Origin: Pseudoxanthomonas spadix
GTDB taxonomy: Bacteria > Pseudomonadota > Gammaproteobacteria > Xanthomonadales > Xanthomonadaceae
Direction: 5' to 3'
Assembly (NCBI RefSeq): GCF_003703395.1
Contig: NZ_RDQN01000003.1
Coordinates: forward strand, 124,001-188,000
DNA: 64,000 nucleotides
Part shown: in pieces, positions 46,160-56,700 of the stretch
Position numbering within the stretch: the stretch's first letter is position 1
Layout: each line of letters opens with the position of its first letter
Translations under genes and position numbers: made by a program
The notes under the pieces: model-generated
The model's input: only the letters and a program-made list of their open reading frames with translations
Database searches by the model: none
Told to the model about the DNA's origin: nothing

Positions 46160-46282
46160 GACTCCCCTCCCGGGGTTGAGTGGTGATGCTTTATACCGTA
46201 GCGGGGCGTGTGGTGGGACCATCCAGCGATGGCTGCCTCCAGGCGTCTCGCACATGTGGGCACTTCCAAGGACAATGGCGCC

Positions 46283-47122
46283 ATGAACACTCGCGCACAC
46301 CAGCCCCAGGGCGGCCTGCAGCCCCATCCCCGCGTCCGCAACGTCATCGCCATCGGCTCCGGCAAGGGCGGGGTGGGCAAGTCGACCACGGCGGTGAATC
46401 TGGCGCTGGCCCTGGCGGCCACCGGAGCCAGGGTCGGCGTGCTGGACGCGGACATCTACGGGCCGAGCATTCCGGCCATGCTGGGGCTGTCGGGGCGGCC
46501 GGAGAGCCCGGACAACAAGTCGATCGAACCGCTGCGGGCGTTTGGCCTGGAAGCGATGTCGATCGGCCTGCTGATCGATCCGGACACGCCGATGGTCTGG
46601 CGCGGGCCGATGGCCACCGGGGCCCTGACCCAGTTGTTCAACGACACCCTGTGGGGCGATCTGGACTACCTGCTGGTCGACCTGCCGCCGGGCACCGGCG
46701 ACATCCAGCTGACCCTGTCGCAGAAGATCCCGGTGGCCGGCGCGGTGATCGTGACCACCCCGCAGGAGATCGCCACCCTGGATGCGCGCAAGGCGCTGAA
46801 GATGTTCGAAAAGGTCAACGTGGCCGTGCTGGGCATCGTGGAGAACATGGCCCAGCACGTGTGCAGCAACTGCGGGCACGTCGAGCACCTGTTCGGCCAG
46901 GGCGGCGGGCAGGCGATGGCCGCCGCCTATGGCGTGCCGCTGCTGGGCTCGCTGCCGTTGGACGTGCGCATCCGCGAGCAGGGCGATGCCGGCGAGCCGG
47001 TGCTGGTGGCCGCGCCGGATTCGGCCGTGGCCCAGGCCTATCGCCAGGTGGCGGCAGCACTGGTGGCCGAGCTGGACAAGCGCCCGCGCGCGGCCATGCC
47101 GATCGCGTCCTCGCTGCTCTGA
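46283..47122 (+). CDS. mrp: Iron-sulfur cluster carrier ATPase (Mrp/ApbC)
   Basis: A 279-residue Mrp/NBP35 ATPase that carries Fe-S clusters to apoproteins. The deviant Walker A is [12 protein letters not shown] near residue 29, then [23 protein letters not shown] and the cluster-binding CSNC pair near 193-196. The N-terminal DUF59 domain of E. coli Mrp is missing. ATG 46283 has AAGGA 10 bases upstream; an earlier ATG at 46229 is possible. Confidence 0.93.
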   Translation: MNTRAHQPQGGLQPHPRVRNVIAIGSGKGGVGKSTTAVNLALALAATGARVGVLDADIYGPSIPAMLGLSGRPESPDNKSIEPLRAFGLEAMSIGLLIDPDTPMVWRGPMATGALTQLFNDTLWGDLDYLLVDLPPGTGDIQLTLSQKIPVAGAVIVTTPQEIATLDARKALKMFEKVNVAVLGIVENMAQHVCSNCGHVEHLFGQGGGQAMAAAYGVPLLGSLPLDVRIREQGDAGEPVLVAAPDSAVAQAYRQVAAALVAELDKRPRAAMPIASSLL

Positions 47123-47199
47123 AAGTCCGCTATGGCCGGCCGTGGCCCCCTTACAATGCCCGGCTTACCCACCGTACTGCCACGGGAACCCCACACCGC

Positions 47200-47769
47200 A
47201 TGAGCATCAAGTCCGACCGCTGGATCAGGCGCATGGCCGAAGAGCACGGCATGATCGAGCCGTTCGAGCCGGGCCAGGTCAAGCACGATGCACAGGGCCA
47301 TCGCATCGTCAGCTACGGCACTTCCAGCTACGGCTACGACGTGCGCTGCTCGCGTGAATTCAAGGTGTTCACCAACATCAACTCCACCATCGTCGACCCG
47401 AAGCACTTCGACAGCGGCAGCTTCGTGGACGTGGAGTCGGATGTGTGCATCATCCCGCCCAACAGTTTCGCGCTGGCGCGCACGGTGGAGTATTTCCGCA
47501 TCCCGCGCAGCACCCTGGTGGTGTGCCTTGGCAAGAGCACCTACGCGCGCTGCGGGATCATCGTCAACGTCACTCCGCTGGAGCCGGAGTGGGAAGGCCA
47601 CGTGACCCTGGAGTTTTCCAACACCACGCCGCTGCCGGCGCGCATCTACGCCAACGAAGGCGTGGCGCAGATGCTGTTCTTCGAGTCCGACGAGGTCTGC
47701 CAGACCAGCTACAAGGACCGCGGCGGCAAGTACCAGGGCCAGACCGGGGTGACCCTGCCGCGGACCTGA
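47200..47769 (+). CDS. dcd: dCTP deaminase
   Basis: A 189-residue trimeric enzyme converting dCTP to dUTP for thymidylate synthesis. Motifs are [14 protein letters not shown] near residue 38, [42 protein letters not shown] with the catalytic glutamate (near 138), and GVAQMLFF. It follows mrp by 77 bases on the same strand. Confidence 0.96.
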   Translation: MSIKSDRWIRRMAEEHGMIEPFEPGQVKHDAQGHRIVSYGTSSYGYDVRCSREFKVFTNINSTIVDPKHFDSGSFVDVESDVCIIPPNSFALARTVEYFRIPRSTLVVCLGKSTYARCGIIVNVTPLEPEWEGHVTLEFSNTTPLPARIYANEGVAQMLFFESDEVCQTSYKDRGGKYQGQTGVTLPRT

Positions 47770-47824
47770 GCTTGTAGTGACCGCTGCTTTGCGAGGTGAA
47801 CGGCGCCGCTCTGGCGTCCGGGAA

Positions 47825-48232
47825 TCAGCCCAGCAAGGCGCGCCAGTGGCTCAGTTGTTGTTCCAGCGCCTGCGCACTGTGGCGTTGCGGGGTGCCGCTG
47901 CCCCAGACCGGGCCCGGCCAGGCGGGGTCGCCGGTGTGGCGGCCGACCAGGTGCACGTGCAGCTGGCGCACGCTGTTGCCCAGCGCGCCGATGTTGAGTT
48001 TCTCCACGCCGGGCCGGGCCCGCAGCAGCTGGCCGACCTGGTTGACCTCGGCCAGCAGCAGGCGCTGCTGGGCCCCGTCCAGCTCGATCCATTCGCTGGC
48101 ATCGGCCAGGCGTGGCACCAGCAGCAGCCAGGGAAAGCGCGCATCGTTCATCAGCCGCACCTGCGACAGCGGCCCGTCGGCGACGAACACGCTGTCGGCG
48201 GCCAGGCGCGGGTCCAGGCTGAAATCGCGCAC
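47825..48232 (-). CDS. HIT family nucleotide-binding protein
   Basis: A 135-residue histidine-triad protein. DPRLAADSVFVADGPLSQVR near the start, FPWLLLVPR, NIGALGNSVRQLHVHLVGRH with the HxHxx histidine motif near 92-98, and WPGPVWGSG follow the bacterial HIT layout (hydrolysis of nucleoside phosphoramidates or Ap4A-like compounds). No ATG precedes the family N-terminus; GTG 48232 fits best, 14 bases after the dlh stop. Confidence 0.85.
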   Translation of the reverse strand: MRDFSLDPRLAADSVFVADGPLSQVRLMNDARFPWLLLVPRLADASEWIELDGAQQRLLLAEVNQVGQLLRARPGVEKLNIGALGNSVRQLHVHLVGRHTGDPAWPGPVWGSGTPQRHSAQALEQQLSHWRALLG

Positions 48233-48246
48233 CTGCGCCGATCCGA

Positions 48247-48918
48247 TCAGCCGACGTGTTTGCGCAGGAACGCCAGCGCACGGGCAAAGGCGGTCCTGGC
48301 GCTGGCCGGGTCGTACACCGCCGGACTGGCGTCGCGGTTGAAGGCGTGGTTGGCCGGGTAGGTGAACACCTCCATGTCCGGCCAGGCCTTGCGCTGGGCC
48401 TGGACGATGTCGGCGGTGATGTACGGGTCCAGCTCGCCGAAGTGGAACTGCACCGGCGCCTTGAGCGGCTGGTCCAGGAAATCGCCGTTGCGGCCGCCGT
48501 AGTAGCTGATGCTGGGCAGGGCCAGGCGCTGGGCGGCGAGCAGGGCCACCGTCCCGCCCCAGCAATAGCCGACCGTGGCAACCTTGTCCTGGCCCGTCGC
48601 CGTGCGCGCGGCCCGGGCCGCGATCTCCACCACGTCCACTGCGGCATCCAGGCCGATGGTGTTGGCGATCTCCAGGCCGCGCTGGGTGCCGGCCTGGTCA
48701 TAGGGCAGTTCCAGGCCGGGCTCGACCAGGTCGAAGAACGCCGGCGCGATCGCCAGGTAGCCTTCGGCGGCGTACTGCTCGGCCACGTTGCGGATGTGTT
48801 CGGTCACGCCGAAGACTTCCTGGATGACGACCAGGCCGCCGCGCGGCGCACCCGCCGGTTCGGCCTGCCAGGCGGCCACCGGCCCCTTGGAGGTGGTGAG
48901 CGTGATCCATTGACCCAT
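48247..48918 (-). CDS. Dienelactone hydrolase family protein
   Basis: A 223-residue alpha/beta hydrolase with the DLH triad: nucleophile Cys in GYCWGG near residue 118, Asp in FGELDPYI near 165 and His in NHAFNRD near 197; the oxyanion segment is VVIQEVFGVTEHIRN near 30. It is probably a cytoplasmic esterase or lactonase; no aromatic-degradation genes are near, so the substrate is unknown. Likely co-transcribed with the HIT gene. Confidence 0.9.
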   Translation of the reverse strand: MGQWITLTTSKGPVAAWQAEPAGAPRGGLVVIQEVFGVTEHIRNVAEQYAAEGYLAIAPAFFDLVEPGLELPYDQAGTQRGLEIANTIGLDAAVDVVEIAARAARTATGQDKVATVGYCWGGTVALLAAQRLALPSISYYGGRNGDFLDQPLKAPVQFHFGELDPYITADIVQAQRKAWPDMEVFTYPANHAFNRDASPAVYDPASARTAFARALAFLRKHVG

Positions 48919-49027
48919 GGGCTGTCCCTCTTCAAGCAGGATGTGGGACGCGGAGTCTAAATGACCGCGCAGTACGGTTCCGTTGCGGGACTGCCGTCAG
49001 TGCGTCGCGCCGGGCGCAGATGCACGC

Positions 49028-49531
49028 TCAGCCGGCGTAGGACACGGCCACGATCACGAAGCTGCCGTTGCGCCCGGGCAGGGCCACTTCGAACTGGTCG
49101 TCCACCCTCTTCCTGAGCATGGCCCGGGCCAGCGGCGAATCGATGCTGATGTGGCCCAGCGCCGCGTCGGTCTCATCCGGGCCGACGACGCGGTAGCGCG
49201 CGGTCTGCCCGGTTTGGAGGTCTTCCAGTTCCACCAGGGCGCCGAAGAACACGGCCTGCGGGTCCGACGGTGGCCCGGCGACCACGCGCAGGGCCTCCAG
49301 GCGCTTGCTCAGGTAGCGCACGCGGCGGTCGATCTCGCCCAGCTGTTTCTTGCGGTAGGTGTACTCGGCGTTCTCCGAGCGGTCGCCCTCGGCCGCAGCG
49401 GCGGCCAGCGCCTTGACCACCTCGGGCCGGCGCACCCGCCACAGCTGCTCCAGCTCGGCCTTGAGCGTGGCGTGGCCGGCGGGAGTGATCAGGGCGGTGC
49501 TTTTTTCGGCAGGCGGGCGCCAACGGCTCAT
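49028..49531 (-). CDS. greB: Transcription elongation factor GreB
   Basis: A 167-residue factor that rescues backtracked RNA polymerase. The N-terminal coiled coil (residues 12-80) includes [38 protein letters not shown] with the tip acidic residues (D, E), and [19 protein letters not shown]; the C-terminal domain follows. The [10 protein letters not shown] tip and the basic N-terminal half favour GreB over GreA. Confidence 0.93.
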   Translation of the reverse strand: MSRWRPPAEKSTALITPAGHATLKAELEQLWRVRRPEVVKALAAAAAEGDRSENAEYTYRKKQLGEIDRRVRYLSKRLEALRVVAGPPSDPQAVFFGALVELEDLQTGQTARYRVVGPDETDAALGHISIDSPLARAMLRKRVDDQFEVALPGRNGSFVIVAVSYAG

Positions 49532-49896
49532 GCGTGATGGGACGAGGTGTTGCGGAAGATGGCGCCGATTTTACGGCGTGTGCGTGTACCCGGACGCGGC
49601 GTCGGTGCAAGGCGCCGACACGCCAGCAAACCGGTCCGCTCAGCGTGCACGGCGGCAGGGCGACCGCGGCCACCGACGCGGTGCCGGGCAGGGAACAGTG
49701 CAAAAAAGTTCGGAGCCGGGCCCGGAACGGTTTGAGTGGCCGCAGGCCGCGCGCTGCGCCGGCGGGTGCATGCCTCAAATCCTTCCATCTCCCTGCACAG
49801 CGCCGACGGTGTGGTCCGCCTTCGCCTGGCGCAATCGTCAACCCGATGACGCGTTCGGCAGCCGTGCCGAGCCCCCTGCGCCGCTGGCGGGTCGCT
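49532..49896. other. 365-base interval without a recognisable gene
   Basis: Between greB and the lipoprotein gene there are open frames on both strands, but none has family similarity, a ribosome site or the codon pattern of neighbours. The greB promoter is expected near 49540-49600. Local base composition is less regular than in the genes. I see no repeat, tRNA or terminator in it. Confidence 0.6.
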
Positions 49897-50358
49897 TCAG
49901 CGCGCACGCTTGAAGGTGTAGGTACCGTCCTGGCTGTGCAGCTCGTCGGCCGAAACCACCTCGAAGTGCACGTCCTGCGCGGCCTTGTCCTGCGGGTCCA
50001 GGAGCAGCAGGCCCGGGCCAGCCGCCGACCAGGTGCCGCTGCTGCTGAGCTGGGCGCCACCGGCATTCAGGGTCTGGGTATAGGCGCCGTCGGCCTCGAG
50101 GATGAGCGTGGAGCCATTGCCTTCGAATTCGCCAGCCAGGGCCTTCGCATCGATCACCACGCCGGCCTTGTCGGTGACTTCGGCGGCCGGCGCCTGGTCC
50201 ACGGCGCTGGTGGCGTCGGTGCCGGGCGTGGTTGCGGCCGGCGTGGTGGTGGCCTTGGTCTGGGGCGGCGTCGAGGCCTGCGGCGCGTCGGCCGGTTTGC
50301 AGGCGGCCAGGGCAAGTGCGACGGTGACGGCGAGCAGGGGCAGGCGGAGCACGGTCAT
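49897..50358 (-). CDS. Predicted small lipoprotein, function unknown
   Basis: A 153-residue lipoprotein: signal MTVLRLPLLAVTVALALAAC with lipobox LAAC (Cys20), a Thr/Pro/Ala-rich linker to about residue 65, and a small beta-rich domain (GEFEGNGSTLILEADGAYTQ, SSSGTWSAAGPGLLLLDPQD, ELHSQDGTYTFKR) resembling the NlpE/META type of eight-stranded lipoprotein domain. The fold guess is weak. AAGGA lies 9 bases before ATG 50358. Confidence 0.75.
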   Translation of the reverse strand: MTVLRLPLLAVTVALALAACKPADAPQASTPPQTKATTTPAATTPGTDATSAVDQAPAAEVTDKAGVVIDAKALAGEFEGNGSTLILEADGAYTQTLNAGGAQLSSSGTWSAAGPGLLLLDPQDKAAQDVHFEVVSADELHSQDGTYTFKRAR

Positions 50359-50496
50359 GCGGCGGTTCCTTGTGTGGCACGGTTTCTTCAACGCACCTGA
50401 GGGCAGAGGCGTGCGGCAGCTTTGGCTAACGCCGGTGCCCGGCAGGATCGGGTCCATGGAGGCTCTATTTCGCGAAGTCGTTTCGATTCTAGGCGC

Positions 50497-50524
50497 AGTT
50501 GGCAGCCAGCAGTTGGCAGCCAGC
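50497..50524. repeat. 14-bp direct repeat, two copies
   Basis: AGTTGGCAGCCAGC occurs twice head-to-tail (50497-50510 and 50511-50524) in the 295-base gap between the lipoprotein and transglycosylase genes. The rest of that gap (50359-50653) shows no gene; promoters for both divergent genes must lie here. Confidence 0.7.
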
Positions 50525-50653
50525 GGTGCGCCGACTGCGGCCGCCGGCCCCGATCCCGACCGGCCGCTGCCGGGCCGGTCGCCTGCGACCCTTGCCGCTG
50601 CGCTGCGACCACGGCTACCCTGCCGAACCGTGTTTGCCTGTGTCGTGTGTCTG

Positions 50654-52237
50654 ATGCCCGTTTCGCTCCGCGCCGTGCCGCTGCTTGCCGCGCTCGTCCT
50701 GCTGCCGTTGTCCACAGCGGCCCTGGCACGGGTCTCGGCCAGGGACCAGGCGGCCGCCGACGCCCTGGCCCAACGCATGCAGGCCGCCGAGAAGCGCTAC
50801 ACCGATGCCCTGGTGCTGGCCTCCAACAGCGATCCCAAGGGTCAGGCCGAAGGCGACGCGGCGCTGGAGGACATGGAGGACGTGCTGGATGCCTGCGCCA
50901 GGCAGAAGGGTTGCCAGATCCACACCCTGCTGGCCAGCTATAAGCGCCTGCTCAAGGAAAAGGTGGACGCCCAATCCGATGCCGAAGGCGACGACCTGGT
51001 CGGCGAGAACACCAGCGACGATCCGCTGGACGATGGCAGCGACCACAGCGTCCCGGCCGATTCCAACATCCCCGACTCGGCCCGGACCACGCGGCTGCTG
51101 GACGACCAGCGCCATCGGTTCGATTCGATGGTTGCCTACAACCCGGCCGTGCAGGCCGGCATCCGCCGCTGGCTGACCGACATGCGCGGCACCCTGATCG
51201 ACAGCTACGAGAACTACCAGAACCTGCGTCCGCAGATGCTGCCGGCCTGGCAGGCCACCGGGCTGCCCGAGGCGCTGCTGTTCGGGATCATGGCCAAGGA
51301 ATCCAATGGCCGGGTGCATGTCAGTTCGCGCGCCGGCGCGGCCGGGCTGATGCAGTTCATGCCGGCCACCGGCAGCCGCTTCGGGCTGGGCCAGGACGGG
51401 ACCGGCTTCGATACGCGCTTTGATCCGTACGCGGCGACCGAGGCGGCGGCCGCGTACATGAACGAGCGCATGGGCGAATTGGACCGCAACATCGAGTTTG
51501 CCCTGGCCGCCTACAACGGCGGCGAAGGCCGCGCCGCGCGGATTTATCGCGACCGCCCCGGCGCCAGCTTCTGGGATGCGGACGTGTACCGCCAGTTCCC
51601 GGCCGAAACCCAGGACTACGTGCCGATGGTGATCGCCGCGGCCTGGCTGTACCTGCATCCCAGGCAGTACGGGCTGAAATTTCCCAAGGTCGACGCCAGC
51701 CCGGCGCCGCTGAAACTGGCACGCACCGCCTCGATCTACGAGCTGACCATCTGCCTGGGCAACGGTCGTACCCGCGAGGGCTTCATGCGCGCGCTGCGCA
51801 ATCTCAACCCGCGCTACCAGGCCGAAACCTGGATCCCGGCCGGGACCACGATCAACGCCAGCTCGCACATGGTCCGGCTGTACAACCGCCAGTGCGTCAA
51901 GGGCCCGACCGCCGAGCTGGCCCACACCCTGGTCACCGCCACAGTCGATTCGGCCATCAGGGACGACAGTCCCCGCACCACGCGCGTGGCCGTGGGCGAT
52001 GTCAGCGGCGTGCCGGTCGGGGTGCCCACCACCGTGGCCACTGGTGCGCCCAGGCCGGCCAAGCCCACGGCCGCGCAGGTCCGCAGCTACAAGGTCGCCC
52101 GCGGCGACACCCTGGGCAGGATCGTGGGCAAGTTCCAGTGCGACACCAGGGAACTGGCCAGGGCCAACGGCCTGCGCGCGCCATCCTATGTGCTCAAGCC
52201 CGGTCAGCAGCTCAAGCTGACCGGCTGCGATCGCTGA
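50654..52237 (+). CDS. Membrane-bound lytic murein transglycosylase (MltD-like) with LysM
   Basis: A 527-residue periplasmic peptidoglycan lyase. Signal peptide to about residue 22 (LSTAALA-RV), an N-terminal helical region with a CARQKGC pair, the SLT domain with catalytic Glu in IMAKESNGRVHVSSRAGAAG near 215 followed by LMQFMPATGSRFGL and LAAYNGGEGR, and one C-terminal LysM repeat (YKVARGDTLGRIVGKF near 480). MltD of E. coli has two LysM units and a lipobox; this protein has one LysM and no lipobox. GTG codons upstream are alternative starts. Confidence 0.88.
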   Translation: MPVSLRAVPLLAALVLLPLSTAALARVSARDQAAADALAQRMQAAEKRYTDALVLASNSDPKGQAEGDAALEDMEDVLDACARQKGCQIHTLLASYKRLLKEKVDAQSDAEGDDLVGENTSDDPLDDGSDHSVPADSNIPDSARTTRLLDDQRHRFDSMVAYNPAVQAGIRRWLTDMRGTLIDSYENYQNLRPQMLPAWQATGLPEALLFGIMAKESNGRVHVSSRAGAAGLMQFMPATGSRFGLGQDGTGFDTRFDPYAATEAAAAYMNERMGELDRNIEFALAAYNGGEGRAARIYRDRPGASFWDADVYRQFPAETQDYVPMVIAAAWLYLHPRQYGLKFPKVDASPAPLKLARTASIYELTICLGNGRTREGFMRALRNLNPRYQAETWIPAGTTINASSHMVRLYNRQCVKGPTAELAHTLVTATVDSAIRDDSPRTTRVAVGDVSGVPVGVPTTVATGAPRPAKPTAAQVRSYKVARGDTLGRIVGKFQCDTRELARANGLRAPSYVLKPGQQLKLTGCDR

Positions 52238-52479
52238 GCTGATCCGGTAGCCGCCGCCGACCGCGACATCTGGCGACCGGACGCGGGGCGCCTTGCTGCC
52301 GCAGCGTGCAGGGGCGCGCAGGTGTCAGCGCGGTGGCAAGGCGCCTGGGTTGGCTGAACGAATGCCGTTGACGCGGCCGTGCCCCTGTCATCAGTCATGC
52401 AGGCAGCTGCGTTCACTGCCGGTAACCTTGTGGCCTGTCGCCGGGGGGCGTGCGGCCCCCCCATCCGGAGAATCATTGC

Positions 52480-53700
52480 ATGTCGCGTAAATGGAAGATC
52501 GCCCTGGCGGTGGTCGTGTTGGTGGCGGTCGTGGCATTTGGCCTGCGCGCATGCGGCAGGAAGGGCGCGCCGGAGGAGACCAGGCAGGGCGGCCAGGACA
52601 GCACCAGGCCGGTGCCGGTGACCGTCGAGTCGGTGACCACCCAGGATGTGCCGGTGTACCTCAGCGCCACCGGCACGGTGACCGCGCTCAACACGGTCAC
52701 CATCAATCCGCAGACCAGCGGGCGCCTGATGAGCCTGGAGTTCAGCGAGGGCCAGCCGGTCAGGAAGGGCCAGGTGCTGGCCCGGATCGATCCGCGCGAG
52801 CTGCAGGCCGCCTACGACCAGGCCGCCGCGGCCAAGAAGCAGAACCAGGCCCAGTTGCAGACCGCGCGCGACACCTACGCGCGCCTGACCGATCCGGCCT
52901 ACGCGCCGTACGTGGCACGCACCGACATTGATACCCAGAAGAACCTGGTTGCCCAGTACCAGGCCGGCGTGGCCGCGGCCGATGCGGCCATGCAGGCGGC
53001 CAGCGTGCAGCTGCAGTACACCAACATCATCTCGCCGCTGGACGGCATTGCCGGCATTCGCGGCGTGGACGTGGGCAATATCGTCAACACCAGTACCACG
53101 ATCGTGACCATTACCCAGGTCGAACCGATCTATGCCTCCTTCAGCCTGCCGGCGCAGGACCTGAGCGCGGTGCGCGCGGCCCAGGCCAGGGGCGAGGCGG
53201 TCGTGGCCGCGCTGGACAGCACCGACCAGCACGTGATCGCCAGCGACGGGGTCCTGGACGTGGTCGACAATCAGGTCAGCACCGACACCAACACCTTCCG
53301 CCTGCGCGCGCGTTTCCCCAACACCGATCATGTGCTGTGGCCGGGCCAGTTCATCAACGTGCGCCTGCAGGTGGCCGTCATCAGGGGCGGGCTGGTGGTG
53401 CCGACCCAGGCGGTGCAGCGCGGCCCGGACAGCGATTATGTGTACGTGGTCCAGCCCGACAACACGGTCAGGATGACCAATGTGATCACCGGGGTGGAAG
53501 TGGGCGATACCCACATCGTGGTCACCAAGGGCCTGAAGGCCGGCGACCGGGTGGTCACCGAAGGCCAGTTCCGGCTCAAGCCCGACGCCAGGGTCAATGC
53601 GCTCAAGCCTGGCCAGGCGCCGCCGGAGCCGACCGAGCAGGAGCTGCAGCAGGCCATCCAGGGCCAGCGCGGTGGCCGCCGTGGCGGTCCGCCGCGCTGA
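52480..53700 (+). CDS. RND efflux periplasmic adaptor (MdtA-like)
   Basis: A 406-residue membrane-fusion protein. One N-terminal anchor (IALAVVVLVAVVAFGLRACG), then the lipoyl half-motifs TVTALNTVTINPQTSGRL and EGQPVRKGQVLARIDP, an alpha-hairpin (residues about 110-165), the IISPLDGIAGIRGVDVGNIV motif and a C-terminal beta region ending in a basic tail (GQRGGRRGGPPR). CCGGAG lies 9 bases before ATG 52480. The 242-base gap upstream has no gene. It leads a three-gene operon with two RND pumps, as in mdtABC. Confidence 0.92.
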   Translation: MSRKWKIALAVVVLVAVVAFGLRACGRKGAPEETRQGGQDSTRPVPVTVESVTTQDVPVYLSATGTVTALNTVTINPQTSGRLMSLEFSEGQPVRKGQVLARIDPRELQAAYDQAAAAKKQNQAQLQTARDTYARLTDPAYAPYVARTDIDTQKNLVAQYQAGVAAADAAMQAASVQLQYTNIISPLDGIAGIRGVDVGNIVNTSTTIVTITQVEPIYASFSLPAQDLSAVRAAQARGEAVVAALDSTDQHVIASDGVLDVVDNQVSTDTNTFRLRARFPNTDHVLWPGQFINVRLQVAVIRGGLVVPTQAVQRGPDSDYVYVVQPDNTVRMTNVITGVEVGDTHIVVTKGLKAGDRVVTEGQFRLKPDARVNALKPGQAPPEPTEQELQQAIQGQRGGRRGGPPR

Positions 53701-53785
53701 TCCACCCCACGCCTGCGCTGCCTCGGCAGCGCAGGTGCGCCGCCTTCGGCGCGGCTGCACGACGATCTGACAGGACGGACTTCCC

Positions 53786-56700
53786 TTGGGCTTCTCCAGC
53801 ATCTTCATCCGCCGCCCCATCGCGACCACGCTCCTGATGATCGGGGTGATGCTGCTGGGCATCCTGGGCTACCGCAGCCTGCCGGTCTCGGCGCTGCCGG
53901 AAATCGATTCGCCCAGCCTGGTGGTGACCACCCAGTATCCGGGCGCCAGCGCGGCGACCATGGCCGCGCTGGTGACCACCCCGCTGGAGCGCCAGCTGGG
54001 CCAGATCTCCGGCATGGAGATGATGACCTCCGACTCCTCGGCCGGGCTGTCCACGATCGTGCTGCAGTTCTCGATGGAGCGCGATATCGACGTCGCCTCC
54101 CAGGACGTGCAGTCGGCCATCCGCCAGGCCACGCTGCCCAGCGGCCTGCCCTACCAGCCCACCTACAACCGGGTGAACCCGGCCGACGCGGCGATCCTCA
54201 CCCTGAAGCTGACCTCGGACACGCTGCCGCTGCGCGAGGTCAACCGCTACGCCGACTCGATCCTGGCCCAGCGCCTGTCGCAGGTGCCGGGCGTGGGCCT
54301 GGTCTCCATCGCCGGCAACGTGCGTCCGGCGGTGCGCATCCAGGCCAATCCCGCCATGTTGTCCAGCATGGGCCTGACCCTGGAAGACCTGCGCAGCGCA
54401 TTGACCCAGGCCAACGTCAACGCGCCCAAGGGCTCGCTCAACGGTGTCACCCAGTCCTACAGCATCGGCACCAACGACCAGATCGAGGACGCCAACGGCT
54501 ACAACAGCATCATCATCAGCTACCGCAACGGGGCGCCGGTGCGCCTGGGCGATGTGGCCAGGGTGGTCGATGGCGTGGAGAACGACCAGCTCTCGGCCTG
54601 GGCCGACGGCAAGCAGGCGGTGCTGCTGGAGATCCGCCGCCAGCCAGGCGCCAACATCGTCCAGACCGTGGCCGCGATCCGCGCGCTGATGCCGCAGCTC
54701 CAGAGCGTGCTGCCGGCTGAGGTGAAGCTGGACATCTTCTCCGACCGCACCGAGACCATCCGCGCCTCGGTGCACGAGGTGCAGTTCACCCTGATCCTCA
54801 CCATCGGCCTGGTGGTGGCGGTGATCTTCGTGTTCCTGCGTCGGCTGTGGGCCACGATCATTCCCTCGGTCGCCGTGCCGCTGTCGCTGGTGGGCACCTT
54901 CGGGGTGATGGCCTTTGCCGGCATGTCCCTGGACAACCTGTCGCTGATGGCGCTGGTGGTGGCCACCGGCTTCGTGGTCGACGATGCGATCGTGATGATC
55001 GAGAACATCGTGCGCTACATCGAACAGGGCAAGAGCGGGCCGGAGGCGGCCGAGGAGGGCGCCCGGCAGATCGGCTTCACCGTGCTGTCGCTGACCATCT
55101 CGCTGGTGGCGGTGTTCCTGCCGCTGCTGCTGATGCCGGGGGTGACCGGGCGGCTGTTTCACGAGTTCGCCTGGGTGCTGTCGATCGCGGTGGTCATCTC
55201 GATGCTGGTGTCGCTGACCCTGACCCCGATGATGTGCGCCTACCTGCTCAAGCCCGACGCGCTGCCCGAAGGCGACGATGCGCACGAGCGCACCCACGCC
55301 GCCGGCAGGCAGAACCTGTGGTCGCGCACGGTCGGCCTGTATGAGCGGACCCTGGACTGGGTGCTGGCCCACCAGCGCCTGACCCTGGTGGTGGCCCTGG
55401 CCACGGTGGCGGCGACGGTCCTGCTGTACATCGCCATCCCCAAGGGGCTGCTGCCCGAGCAGGACACCGGCCTGATCACCGGCGTGGTCCAGGCCGACCA
55501 GACCGTGGCCTTCGACCAGATGCAGGCGCGCACCCAGGCTGTGGCCACGGCGCTGCGCAAGGACCCGGCGGTGACCGGGGTGGCTGCCTTCATCGGCGCC
55601 GGCACCATGAATCCGACCATCAACCAGGGCCAGATCAGCATCGTGCTGGCCGAGCGCAGCCAGCGCGAAGGTCTGGACCAGATCGTGCCGCGCCTGCACA
55701 AGGCCGTGGCCGGCATCCCGGGCGTGGCGCTGTACCTCAAGCCGGTCCAGGACGTGACCCTGGATACGCGGGTGGCGGCGACCGAATACCAGTTCTCGCT
55801 TTCGGATGTGGATTCGGCCGAGCTGCAGGTCCAGGCCGAGCGTGTGACCCAGGCGCTGCGCCAGCGTCCGGAACTGTCGGACGTGGGCAACAACGCCGCC
55901 AATGCCGGCCGCGCGCTGATGATCAACGTCAACCGCGACACCGCCAGCGCGCTGGGCGTGCCGATGCAGACCATCGACGATACCCTGTACGACGCCTACG
56001 GCCAGCGCCAGATCTCGACCATCTTCACCGCACTCAACCAGTACCGGGTGGTCCTGGAAGTGGCGCCGGAATTCCGCACCCGCGAGGCACTCATGAACAA
56101 ACTGGCGGTGGCCAGCAACGGCAGCGGCGCGCTGACCGGCAGCAACGCCACCACCCTGGGCCAGGTGACCTCGTCCAACTCGGCCACCGCCACCGGCATC
56201 GGCAACGCCAACATCGGCATCAATGTGGGCACCGGTGGGGCGATCCCGCTCTCGGCGCTGGCTACCTCGCAGGTGGGCACCACGCCGCTGGTGATCAGCC
56301 ACCAGCAGCAGCTGCCGGCGGTGACCGTCTCCTTCAACGTCACCCCCGGCTATTCGCTCTCCCAGGCGGTGGCCGCGATCAACCAGGTGCGCGAGCAGCT
56401 CGACCTGCCCGATACGTTGCGCACCGAGTTCATCGGCAAGGCCGCCGAGTACTCCTCCAGCCAGTCCGACGTGGTCTGGCTGCTGATCGCTGCAGTGGTG
56501 GTGATCTACATCGTGCTGGGGGTGCTGTACGAAAGCTACATCCACCCGCTCACCATCATCTCGACCCTGCCGCCGGCCGGCGTCGGCGCGCTGCTGGCGC
56601 TGATGCTGTGCGGGATGAGCCTGTCGGTGGACGGCATCGTCGGCATCGTGCTGCTGATCGGCATCGTCAAGAAGAATGCGATCATGATGATCGACTTTGC

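Noticed and set aside
48233..48565. Longer N-terminus for the HIT protein from an upstream ATG
   Set aside because: The extension lies wholly inside the dienelactone hydrolase gene in another frame and has low-complexity sequence; the HIT family begins near 48232.
49528..49840. Small open frames in the gap between greB and the lipoprotein gene
   Set aside because: Arg/Pro/Ala-rich translations without ribosome sites or similarity; best read as non-coding.
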